From: Costus lasius
Lineage: Eukaryota > Streptophyta > Magnoliopsida > Zingiberales > Costaceae
DNA: 64,000 bases
Assembly: GCA_027563935.2 (NCBI GenBank)
Contig: CM050446.2
Coordinates: 25,795,501 to 25,859,500, forward strand
Reading direction: 5' to 3'
The notes below the pieces were generated by a model. The model saw only the letters and a list, made by a program, of their open reading frames with translations, did not search any database and was not told the origin of the DNA. Below are positions 47,201 to 57,290 of the stretch, in pieces (position 1 is the first letter of the stretch; each line of letters begins with the position of its first letter). The position numbers were made by a program, and so were the translations under genes.

Positions 47201-47639
47201 GTCTGCCACCACCAGCGTCAGAAATTTGCAGGAGGCGCCAAACACAGTAAGGGGCGACAACCACAGGCGGCTAGGGCAAGAAAACAACAAAAATCGTGAG
47301 GGAGAGGAGCTCTCACGATATTTCTCTTTTTCTCCCACTCCAAACGGATCCAAGATCCAATAACCCAGTTAACTTAAGTGAAAATCGGTTTTAAGGGCTC
47401 ACCTGGGCTTAACCACCATGCGCCACTCCAATAACACAGAAATATGCGCCACCATGGTGGAAGAATTCCAGGAGCAAAGAGTCAAGGTTGAGGGTTCGAA
47501 GCCCCAACCAAAATAATTATTTTTGCCCTGTAGGAAAAAGTCCTACAATTAGGCAAAAATCCCAAAACTTTAACAGATAAAAATACAGAAACAGAATTTC
47601 TAACCTTAAATCGTAATTCAGAAACTCGAGGGCGTTACA
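44227..47639 (-). mobile_element. 3.4-kb solo-LTR-like element F
   Basis: Ends TGTAACATCC and GGGCGTTACA, flanked by a perfect 5-bp TSD TTGCC (44222-44226 and 47640-47644). No ORF. On the minus strand it starts TGTAACGCCC like many chromovirus-type LTRs, has a B-box-like GGGTTCGAAGCCCC block about 130 bp in (47489-47503 on the plus strand), and a GC-rich block near 47150-47350. I infer a solo LTR of a gypsy element. Confidence 0.75.
45225..45604. repeat. Five near-identical 76-bp repeats in element F
   Basis: Units start at 45225, 45301, 45377, 45453 and 45529, beginning GAATGGTAGAGGAGG. Differences are a few bases at most. Each contains the stem CGTCTTG-T-CAGGACG. The three overlapping open frames here are products of the repeat (76 is not a multiple of 3). 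Confidence 0.95.
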
Positions 47640-47690
47640 TTGCCTCCCAAGAGCGCTAGGTTTAGGTCGGTAGCTCGACCATAAGAGTTT

Positions 47691-48560
47691 TCAGAGTTGC
47701 AAATTCGTGAGGTCTGAGAGAGCAAGAACTTCCTCTCTTTCGACCCTCCCATCTTTGAAATAGTGCTTGAGGCGATGCCCGTTAACTGTGAAACTACCAG
47801 TTCGTTCTGTCCAAATTGTGATGGCACTATATGGTTGTACTTTATGAACTGTGAAAAGACTGGACCATCTCGTGCGGAGCTTTCCTAGAAATAGCTGAAG
47901 TCTTACATTAAATAGAAGTACTTTGTCCCCTTCACGAAATTCTTTCTCCACTATGTGCTTGTCATGCCAAAACTTGGTGCGTGCTTTATAGCTCTTGACA
48001 TCCTTGGTGGGGGTTGTCAAGGTAAGCTTCAATGGGTCCATTGTCTTCCTGAAGGGTTCAACATGCTGTATAGCCTTCTCCACGATGTCTATACTGTAGC
48101 ATGTGCCTGCAAGAGAAGGTTTCTTGAGAGAATTAGATAGGTCAAATTGAATAACACTGCCACCGATGTTTAAATCCAGTTTCCCATTTTTAACATCGAT
48201 GACAGCACCAGCTGTAGCAAGAAAAGGTCCTCCTAAGATAATAGGAAGTCTATCATCCTCGTCAATCTCTAACACAACAAAGTCGGCAGGAATAAAATAA
48301 TCTCCTACTTTAATGGGTACATCCTCTAAAATACCCACTGGACTCCGAACTGATCTATCGGCAAGCTGCAAAGAGATATTAGTTGATTTCAAGTCACCCA
48401 AATCCAGCTTTTTACACAGTGATAACGGCATAATGCTGACGCTCGCTCCTAGATCGCACAGTGCTCTCTGGAAGGTCATCTCTCCTATCTGGCATGGTAT
48501 GGAAAAGCTGCCAGGGTCCTTGAGTTTCTATGAAAGCTTATTTTGAAAAATTGCACTGCA
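47691..48560 (-). pseudogene. Element E protease fused to integrase C-terminus
   Basis: A frame of 262 codons reads from the aspartic protease (CDLGASVSIMP with the catalytic Asp kept, ADRSVRSPVGILEDVPI) through GGPFLATAGAVIDVKNG. After a DPLKLTLT linker it goes directly to KARTKFWHDKHIVEKEF and RTRWSSLFTVHKV, the last part of integrase. The ~2.7 kb encoding RT, RNase H and the integrase core is missing, and the reading frame is preserved. It ends about 40 nt before the conserved hairpin. Confidence 0.85.
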
Positions 48561-48599
48561 CTCCTTAGTAAGTGCAACTGGTTCAGGTGCCACCGGTGT

Positions 48600-50204
48600 T
48601 GCATCTGACTATGGTTCCATAGGTTATGGTGTCGCTTCATCTCTCCTGTCGTCAGTCGGCATCTTTGGGTCTTCAAGTTGTTTGCTGCTCTGAGTGGAGA
48701 TTGCATTGCAATGCTCCCTCGGGTTTACCTCTGGTTGGGATGGAAGCTTGCCTGGTGCTCTGGAAGATGAGCTAGCTTGTTGGGCTAGCAGACACTCTAG
48801 CATTTTATTGTGTGTCTCCAGGGAGTCCATCCTTGTCATCATCAGCTTCATCATGTCTGTAAGTCCTTCAAGTTGCTTGCTCAAATTTGAATCATTATTC
48901 GGCCTTGGCTGTGGTGGTGGTGCATTGTAGTTCCTAGCATGAAATCCTGGCGGTCTAAAATTGTTCTGTTGGGGTTGCCTAAAGATTTCTTGTGGGGGCT
49001 GGGTTTGCTATGGTGGAACTTGTCCAGGCTGTATTGGCTGAGTTGTTCGGTATGAGAAATTTGGGTAGTTGCGCCATCCTGGATTGAATGTGCTGGAATA
49101 TGGATTGTTGTTTGGGTTAAAATTTACAACAGCATTCAACTACTCAGAGTGAACTGCAGCCATCTGTCCGTCTCCTACCTGACAATCTACCCCTGCATGA
49201 CCTGCAACTCCACAGACCTCACAAGAAATAGCATTAACATCCATTGAATTAACAGACCAAGAATCAATCTTACTAGTCAGATTATCCACCTTAGCCGTAA
49301 GAGCAGTCAGAGAGTCTAGGTCATGCTTACCTGACTTCTTGTTAGAGGTACCTCTCTCAGATGTCCATTGGTGATGGTTAATCGCCATGTCCTCGAGGAG
49401 GTTCATTGCATCTTCAACTCTCCTATTCATCAAAGCGCCTCCTGCTGCAGCGTCCACTGTAAGTCTCGTGTTGTAATTCAAACCGCTATAAAATGTTTGG
49501 ATTAAGACCCAAGTCTCAATTCCGTGATGTGGACACATCCTTTGGAGCTCTTTAAACCTCTCTCAAGCTTCGTAAAAGGATTCTCCATCTTTCTGCATGA
49601 AACTCGTTATCTGATTCCACAACTGAATAGTCTTGGATGGAGGAAAGTACTTGGAGAGAAAGACTTGCGAAAGCTCTGCCCATGTTCTTATTGAAGCAGA
49701 AGGTAGTGTGTGCAACCAAGCTCTCGCTCTGTCCCTTAAGGAGAAAGGAAATAATCGCAACCTGATAGCATCAGCAGACACACCGTTAATTTTCAGCATA
49801 TCACAATATTCCAGAAAAATAGATAGATGCATGTTGGGGTCCTCAAGAGGAGAACCACCAAATTGGTTTTATTGCACCATAAAAAGAAGAGCATATTTTA
49901 TTTCAAAATTATTGGCCTCAACAGCAAGCCTAGCAATTCCTAATTGAAAACCATAAGCGTATGGAGCAGAATAATCTTTCAATGTCCTATTGTTGTAGTT
50001 GTTCCCCATTGGTTATGGTACTCGGTCATTGTTTGCATCAAGCTGAATGTGTTCCATCTGATTTTCTCCTTCTAGATGGTTCATGACTTCTTTCTTCAGA
50101 ATTTGATTTTGCTTCCTTCTTGTCCTGAAGGTGTGCTTGATTTCTGGATTAATGTCAAAGAATGCTCCTGCCCTAGAACTTTTTTGCATAAAATGGTCAG
50201 TCAA
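48600..50204 (-). pseudogene. Element E gag
   Basis: Starts within MQKSSRAGAFFDINPE. Core blocks are PLEDPNMHLSIFLEYCD, LRLFPFSLRDRARAWLHTLPSA, FLSKYFPPSKTIQL and MCPHHGIETWVLIQTFYSGL, then CEVCGVAGHAGVDC, then a Pro/Gln-rich tail. About eight in-frame stops remain (mostly TAA or TAG where B has CAA or CAG). About 78 codons between the gag tail and the protease are missing relative to B, again in frame. Confidence 0.85.
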
Positions 50205-50327
50205 AATTATAAAGTTCTAAGATAGCGAGTAAATAAAGAGAAAAAGAAAATAGTAGTGTAGTAAAGAAAAACTAACCTAAAGCATAGTCTACCAATTCTC
50301 AGAAGTATACTAATATCAACTGTTGTT

Positions 50328-50344
50328 CTCCGGCAATGGCGCCA
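50328..50344 (-). other. Element E primer binding site (tRNA-Asp)
   Basis: The minus strand reads TGGCGCCATTGCCGGAG, complementary to the tRNA-Asp 3' end with two mismatches, six bases from the LTR end. Confidence 0.88.
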
Positions 50345-50350
50345 AAAACT

Positions 50351-51807
50351 TGACACGTCCCACAAGTGCATGGTTATGTCGAAGTAATGTAAAAGATGTC
50401 GAATCCCACAGGGAACAAGGTGAGTACCAGAAAATCCAAGTTTTAATAGCTAGGCGAATAGAAATGTGGTTTAAGAACTAAAATAATCAAAAACAAAACA
50501 AGCAATCACGACGACGACGGTTGAGAGTAAATATGGGAGAGATATCAAGGCTTTGCTTTCCACCTCAATGATGATCTTAATCGCACAAGAAAAATATTAA
50601 TTATTTGGATTATTGATTTTGCACAAGGAATCTAACCCTAGGGTATAAGGTACCCTCTCTCGAGTGTACACCCCGGTGTTCGACTTAGAACGACCTCCTA
50701 CTCTCGTGGTGGATCGTTCTAAGCGAACCCAATGAGTTCTATGGCAGATTATGAAACCCTCGAGCGAAAACCAAGCACTCTCGTGTCGAGGTCTCGCAAG
50801 TTTTACTAAGAGATTCCACCCTTACGATTCTCCTCTCGGTATGAATCGTAACGGCTATTACGTGAAAATACTCGGCCAAGGTAAAATCACGATATAAGCA
50901 CGTCAAAGTAAAATATGCTCACAATACATTCCAAACAACGAAATTGAAATAAAGTTTGCTACCAAAATCATCAAAGGGCTTCAACCAAGCTCCGAAATAG
51001 AGTTTACGCTACAATCATCATTGAAACACTCAAAAATCTCTCTTTTAACATGGGAAAATGACAAGGAAGAGTTTCTAAAGGATATGACATAATAAACCGA
51101 AACAAATCCTGAAGAATCGAGGCACTCCGATGATCAGATCTCCTAAAATCGCCCCAGAATCGTGTTTTCGCCGTGTTCTTCCACCCTCGCCGCTTCGTCG
51201 TGTGTTTACTTGATGATTAGGGCATGAAAATTAGGGCTTTTATATCCTATGCGTTCTCCTTCAAAAGAGCTTTCCATAGAGTCCTTACTTGCCAAATTTG
51301 GACTTCAAACGGGTGAGAAATCAGGTAAAATCCGAGTCGAAGTCATGTTCGCGCGAGCTTGGGTTGAAATCATGGGTGAACCCACCGGATTCACCTGGCC
51401 GTGATTCATTATGTGCAATCTGGCTGAAAGAAGCGCGGTGAACCCCGCCGGCAGTGCTTTGTTCTGTGCAGATTTCGGCCTAAAGGAAAACTGGTGAACC
51501 CTGATGGGGTTCACCCGGCCGTGATTCTCTCTGTGAGGTTATGCTGGTTGGTGAAGAAACTGGTGAACCCCATGGGGTTCACTTGGTCGTATTTTTCAAG
51601 CTAACTCCGTTTAAGCTCAAATTTGACGTGTATTCGTCTTCGTATAGGAAATGAGTGATTTTACCTGAAATTCCATAAAAAGCACTAAAAAGTGAAGATT
51701 CCGAAGCATTCAAGTAAATAAGCCTTAAAAGAGTATAAAAGTGTCAAAATAAGCCTAGATTTAACATGAAATAGCTATGAATATTACTACTAAAATGCAA
51801 GGCATCA
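50351..51807 (-). repeat. Element E 5' LTR
   Basis: 1457 bp, same terminal sequences as B (TGATGCCTTGCATTTTAGTA start, GTGTCA end on the minus strand) and clearly the same superfamily of LTR, but shorter. Contains the GGTGAACCC palindromes at about 51370-51590 and the TATA box (51237-51244, reverse). Confidence 0.88.
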
Positions 51808-52790
51808 TGGCTTAGAAATAGTATCAACGATCTCTAGCTCTGAAATAAAGTTTCACAGCCATAATGCATGAATTGTAGCCTCAAAGTAAGCTACAAACTT
51901 TGCCTCTATAGTGGATGAAGCAATAACATATTGTTTGGCACTTTTCCATAAAATTGCTCCTTCTACTAGTAGGAACAAATAACCAAATGTTGACTTTCTA
52001 CTGTCAATGCATTCAGCAAAGTCTGAATTCGAATATCCAATCACTTCTAATGGATTAGATATTCTATAATTGAGCATATAGTCTTTCGTTCCTTGAAGAT
52101 ATCTCATCACTTTCTTTATAGCTTTCCAATGGTCAATACCAGGATTACTTTGATATCTCCCAAGCATTCTAACTGCAAAGCTAATGTTGGGTCTTGTGCA
52201 TATTTGTAAATACATTAAACTGTCAACAACTGAAGAATATGGAATTGATTCTATTTCCTTTCGTTCTGCATCATTATTTGGACATTGCATAAGACTAAAT
52301 TTGTCTCCCATCTGAATTGGAACAATTCCTGGAGAATATTTATCCATATGAAATCTCTCAAGAATTTTCTTGATATAGTCTTTCTGAGACAATCCTACCA
52401 ATCCTTGTGATCTATTCTGGAATATTGAAATTCCAATAACATAGGATGCCTCACCCATATCTTTCATTTCAAAATTCGTAAAAAGAAAATCTTTAGTCTT
52501 ATATAATAATCCTAAATCATTAGCAGCAAGCAAAATATCATCAACATATAGAACAAAAAATACAAACTTACTCCCACTGATCTTTCGATATATACACCAG
52601 TCAACAGTGTTTTCTTGAAAACCGAAAGATGTTATGGTATCATTAAACTTAATATATCATTGTCGTGAAGTTTATTTTAGTCCATATATTGATTTCTTAA
52701 GTTTACACACCATGTGACATTTTCCTTCTATGGTAAAACCTTCAGGTTGATCCATGTAAACTTCTTTCTCAAAACCCTTTAGATTTCTCT
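51808..52790 (-). pseudogene. Copia A reverse transcriptase / RNase H
   Basis: Reads from a VYMDQPEGF block through LYVDDILLAAND (the YVDD catalytic motif near 52525-52560), a GIxxFQNRSQGLVGLSQ region, TRPNISFAVRMLGRYQ and WKSAKQYVIASSTIEAKF of RNase H. It then stops abruptly at element E. The N-terminal third of RT is deleted, with the integrase C terminus joined almost directly. Stops lie in the KSIYGLK region. It resembles the Tork/TNT1 side of Copia. Confidence 0.85.
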
Positions 52791-53914
52791 AGGTAACCAA
52801 TTAAGTAACCACTAATTGTTCGAGAATATAATTTTTTTTCATGTGGATTATAAACTTGTGCTTCTACTAGGCATCCCCAAACATGAAGGTGTCTCATACT
52901 AGGTTTCCTACAGGTCCACAACTCAAAAGGAGTTGTAGGAACCGCCTTACTAGGAATCCTATTCAGCAAATACACAGCAGTTTTAAGTGCATGCATCCAC
53001 AAGGATTTGGGTAATTAGGAATTACTCATCATACTCCTTACCATGTCCATTAATGTTCTATTACGTCTTTCTGCAACACCATTTTGTTGAGGTGTTCCTG
53101 GCATAGTGTATTGAGCACATATGCCAAGTTTTTCAAGAAGTTTAGTAAATGGACCAGGACATTGTCTTGACTCATCAAATTTACCATAATACTAACCACC
53201 TCTATCAGACCTAATGATTTTCACTTTAATGTCTAATTATCTTTCAACCTCATTAATAAATACTTCAAGAGCATTTACAGCTTGAGATTTTTCATTAAGC
53301 AAATAGACATATCCATACCGTGAAAAATCATCTATAAAGGTGATAAAATATTTCTCTCCACTAAAGGATAGAGTATCAAAAGGTCCACATATATCAGTGT
53401 GTATAATTTCAAAGAGCTGAGTGCTTCTTGTAGCCTTTTTCTTATTATGTTTGGTTTGCTTTCCCTTAATGCAATCCACACATATATCAAGATCAGTAAA
53501 ATCTAAATCTGGAAGAATTTTATCTTTTACTAATCTTTCTAACCTTTCTTTGGATATATGACCCAAATGCTTATGCCACAAGAAAGCAGAACTTTCTTTC
53601 ATCATGCTACGCTTATATCCAATAGAATGATTAACACAAAATAGGGATTCAGAAAAATTAACATCCAGTTTCAATTTATATAAACCATCAATAAGAATTC
53701 CAGAGCCAATACAGGAATCATGTTTAAATAAATTGAAACAACCATGTCCAAACTTAAAATCAAACCCACATTCATCAAGTTTTGAAACTGAAATTAAATT
53801 TCTAGAAATTGAAGGTACATAGAGAGTTTGCATTAGATCCAACTGATAGCCAGAATCTAACACTAATCTATGAATCCTCATGCCTTCAATTGAGACATTC
53901 TTTTGATTTCCCAT
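52769..53914 (-). pseudogene. Copia A integrase region
   Basis: The GAG-pre-integrase zinc region (LWHKHLGH ... CVDCIKGKQTKH) is followed by the catalytic core with HTDICGPF, then RSDRGG and QQNGVAERRN, giving the D, D and E positions. Next comes the conserved segment with TAVYLLNRIPSKA and LHVWGC. At least three in-frame stops split it (for example after INEVER and RSDRGG), so it is dead. Confidence 0.88.
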
Positions 53915-53962
53915 AAATAAGAAATTCTCAGTTGGGTTTGTGGTTTGGATTGTAAGGAATCC

Positions 53963-54835
53963 CTACATCATATTGGAAACATGAGTTGTAGCACCAGAAT
54001 CAAGCCACCAAGAATTAAAAGGAACTTTAGTTAAGTTTAGTTCAGAACATACAAAAAGGTCAGAAGTACCTTTCTTTTCGAACCAAGCTTTGCGTTTCAG
54101 ACAATCTTTCTGATAATGTCCCTCCTTTTTATAGAAGTGACATTTATTTGTCTTTTGTTCCTTCTTATTCACATTTGCAACCTATGATACTTTAACAGGT
54201 GCTTTCTTCTTAAATTTCTTGGCCCTTGGCTTACTTGCTCCTTGACCCATAAGGTTAATTGAATAAACTCTTTGCTTCTTAAGTCTTGTTTCTTCTTGAG
54301 TAAGCATACTGACCAATTCATTAACATTCCACTTGTCCTTTATAGTATTGTAGTTAATTTGAAAAGGCCCATACTCAGAAGGTAATGAGTTCATAATGAA
54401 TTGCACTAAAAAGGAGTCATCAACTGCCATACCCAGGGTCCTTAATTTTGCGACCCATCATACTTCATGGTCGTGAGTTCAACCATTAATGTTCCTGCAA
54501 GAGATTTGTCTGCAGAACAGAAGCGTTCTTCCACAAGCTTAAGATACTCTTTAGCAGTTTCAGTTTGTGGAATGGTAGTCTTAATGTTGTTAGCAATTGT
54601 TATTCGCATGAAGCTAAGACATAATTTGTTAGATCTTTCCCATGCTTTATAGTTTGACTTTTCTTCCTCACTGCTCCTATCAGTAATGGCAATAGGTTTT
54701 TCTTCTAATAGTGCTAAGTCAAGATCCAAAATACCTAAGTGGAAATTGACTTGTTCGCACCATTCAGAAAAGTTCAAACCATTGAACACAGTAACAAAAG
54801 AAGCATGCGAATGAAGAGAAATAGCTGCTGCACAA
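53963..54835 (-). pseudogene. Copia A gag, zinc knuckle and protease start
   Basis: Contains FNGLNFSEWCEQV (start of Copia gag), an FLVQFIMNSLPSEYGPFQINYN block, then a zinc-knuckle-like segment C-H-F-Y-K-K-E-G-H-Y-Q-K-D-C in which the second Cys is Tyr, and WWLDSGATTHVS, the protease active-site motif DSG. A deletion of roughly 15 codons near 54436 shifts the frame, and stops lie near 54180 and 53960. No clear start Met remains. Confidence 0.82.
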
Positions 54836-55108
54836 ACATAAAATGCTCAATCAATTATGGATTCAGATATTTATAATATCAAAATATATTATAGGTTTTC
54901 TTTAGTAAACACAACAATATATTACCATAGTGAATGCTTTGAAACTTTTTAAACAATTATCTAAATATTGTTAAATATAATTAGTATCTTTGGATACATA
55001 ACCATACTTAACAATAAATTTTCTTTCATTATGTTTATTAGTTATATAATATTGATTTATCTTTGGGTAAAATCAAAATTCATACTAATAAACACAATTA
55101 AGCAATAA

Positions 55109-55363
55109 TGATTTATTCTTATATAAATAAATCAACTATTATTATTATTTTTAATAATAAATGACCACTTTAATGATTAACATTTATTATTAAAAGAAAT
55201 GAACGTTAATATTTAATAATAAATAATCACTTTGGTAATTAGTATTTATTATTAAAAAAGGTGAATATTAATATTTAACAATAAATAATCACATTGGTGA
55301 TTAATATTTATTGTTAAAAGAATTCAATTTAATAGTTTAATCACCTTGGTGATAAAACTATTA
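55109..55363. repeat. Array of AT-rich hairpins in Copia A 5' UTR
   Basis: Consecutive stem-loops: 55109-55134 (9-bp arms); 55150-55194, 55212-55256 and 55274-55318 (each with perfect 14-bp arms of the type TTTAAYAATAAATR); and 55330-55363 (16-bp arms with one mismatch). Loops carry AATCAC...GTGATT-type inner dyads in the later units. Arm differences between units are compensated in the opposite arm. Confidence 0.85.
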
Positions 55364-55863
55364 TTCTTAATTTTTATTCCCTATGTGAACTCATAGATCT
55401 ATATACATAAATAAACATTAATATATAAAAGTTTACGGCGGAAAGAAAATTCTACCGAAAACAAGTAAGCATCCTGTCTCATCATCTCTTTCCTTTTACA
55501 AAATTACCATAAACCATTATATCTCTTTCCTTTTATTTACAAAATTACCACAAAACATTAAATCAAAACACGAAAGACGTTTCGACATTAAAAAACAATC
55601 TCTTTATTTACTTGAATGCCATCAAGCATTAAATCATTAAGACATTTCTTGTTTCTTCACGTTGCCGACCAACATAATACAGCAAGTTAACTTTAATCAA
55701 ATTTACAGACGACAAGATAAAAGGCATATGAAAAAGTTAACTTTAAGCAAACGATTTATAAACATGATTCCATCAAAATTTACAATAACTTTTACGTATC
55801 CAATAAATTCAATAATTATCATAATAACTATTATATGGATAGATTATTTATTCTAAAACCACA

Positions 55864-55875
55864 CCTCTCATAGCA
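55864..55875 (-). other. Copia A primer binding site (degenerate iMet)
   Basis: On the minus strand, two bases after the LTR end (TTTTACA), the sequence TGCTATGAGAGG matches the usual initiator-tRNA-Met site TGGTATCAGAG at 9 of 11 positions. Its position next to the 5' LTR supports the call despite two mismatches. Confidence 0.6.
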
Positions 55876-55877
55876 CA

Positions 55878-56300
55878 TGTAAAATCTTAATTTCAACATC
55901 ATAAAAATAACTATCATGAATTGACATCAAAATATTTTGGATCTTCGAATAAATAATCGTCACAATAAAACAACAACATAAATTATGTACCTGATACGGA
56001 AGACGTCATGATCGATGAGAATAGAAGAATTACCAAGTCTCAGGAATTTGGTTTCTCTCACTTGATCTCCGTTCCAATACACATCTTGATAGAAGAGACC
56101 CCTTTCATGTATATATTGAGATAAAGAGAGGACCAAATTACTATATATGTGTTTCCTTATATGAAACGTCCATCAAGTTTCCATTAATTGAATAGTGATG
56201 CGATTTGATTTTGATTCCACTATTAAAGATAGAATTTGAACCAAAAAGGCAGGTATTGTTAAAGAAATATAGCCATTGAATTAGGGCCATAATTCTTACA
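55878..56300 (-). repeat. Copia A 5' LTR
   Basis: 423 bp, TG...CA ends, flanked on the right by TSD CCTCG (56301-56305). It is uninterrupted and therefore the reference for the split left copy. Confidence 0.93.
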
Positions 56301-56305
56301 CCTCG

Positions 56306-56460
56306 AGGCCAAACACCAAGTGGATCATCTCCCTCTCGTCGTGCTCCTGCAGGCGGCGACGGAAGGCAGGTGTGAGCTCGGCGATGGGAGTCGAGCGCGA
56401 GCAGAGGCAATTGTGAGGTGGAGTTCTGGCGGAGGAGGAAAGGGGAAGTAGTGTCGCGCG
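56306..56460 (-). pseudogene. Host ORF half interrupted by Copia A (5' part)
   Basis: GC-rich minus-strand frame encoding IAELTPAFRRRLQEHDERE then MIHLVFGLE, which joins in frame to 10866-11097 across Copia A. It also contains a second copy of the TTCCCCTTTCCTCCTCC block seen on the left. Product unknown. Confidence 0.4.
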
Positions 56461-56750
56461 AGCGAAGGCAGGCGCAAGCGGAGGAAGAACGTGGAGTGGA
56501 GTGGATTGAGTTTCTACCTTAATTGGGCGGACTCAAAAAATGAGGGAAAAGGGCTTTTTCCCTTATTTTTTTCCTTCCATTTATTTCTATCTTTTTAAGG
56601 AAACAAGGGAAAATAGTATTTTCCTTTCTTTCCTTTGTTGTTTCTTTCTAAGGAAACAAGGCCTAGGTTTTGAAGTGCAATGGTGTACACTTTTAAAAAA
56701 TAAATAAGATTTGTTTATTTTTTTAAAATATAAAATAACAATAAAATAAG

Positions 56751-56781
<31 letters not shown>

Positions 56782-57290
56782 TGTTTATTATTTAAAATTC
56801 AAAATAATAAATATATATATATATATATAATTATAAAATAGAAAATTAAAAAATATTTTTAAAAAATTGGGTACCTGTTATAATACTTGAGTTGTGTTTA
56901 GTTTTGTAATAGGGTACCTAGCTTAGGTTAAGATATTGGGTTTTCATAATCAAGTTGGGTTTGGGTTTGAGTTTAGTGTACAAAGTTTGGAATCTAACTC
57001 GTTGTCATTCCCGTAAATGGGTTACAGAGGTCAATCCGTTTATGATCCAATTCATTCCAATTAATTTCAAGTCACAAAATGGTTGACTCGATTATAACTC
57101 GAACATGATAACAGTCGATCTGAACTTGTTGAACTTTGTGTTGGGTTAGATTGGGTTGGTGAATAATTTCAGAACCATTTTACTTGAGAATTAAAATAAG
57201 AACCCATTACCCATTTGAATTATTACTTCGCAATTAGTGATGATTAAGTGATTATATAAAGTAATCCAACTTAGATGGGTACCTAATGTC
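56461..57290. other. AT-rich intergenic DNA with (TA)n
   Basis: No gene seen. (TA)n runs lie at 56751-56779 and about 56812-56829. AAGGAAACAAGG occurs twice (near 56595 and 56650). Confidence 0.6.

Larger units (their letters stand above)
41511..51807 (-). mobile_element. Athila-like element E, 3'-truncated deletion derivative
   Basis: The minus strand holds a 5' LTR (50351-51807), a tRNA-Asp PBS (50328-50344), gag, protease fused to integrase tail, a hairpin, a palindromic spacer and ORF3. Then it aligns with B's 3' UTR up to B position ~38655 and stops inside Copia A at a shared TGATCAT-like block (about 41504-41510). The 3' LTR and the rest of the UTR are gone, with about 60 codons of Copia A. 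RT, RNase H and integrase core are absent. Confidence 0.88.
11098..56300 (-). mobile_element. Copia element A, host of the whole nest
   Basis: LTRs of 423 bp (TGTAAG...TTTTACA on the minus strand) bound the element. The left one is split by element B (11098-11473 and 40984-41030); the right one is 55878-56300. The TSD CCTCG is perfect at 11093-11097 and 56301-56305. By eye the LTRs differ at about 17 positions. Pol-type coding sequence on the minus strand (gag, protease, integrase, RT, RNase H: Copia order) is full of stops and deletions. Elements B and E inserted later. Confidence 0.93.
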
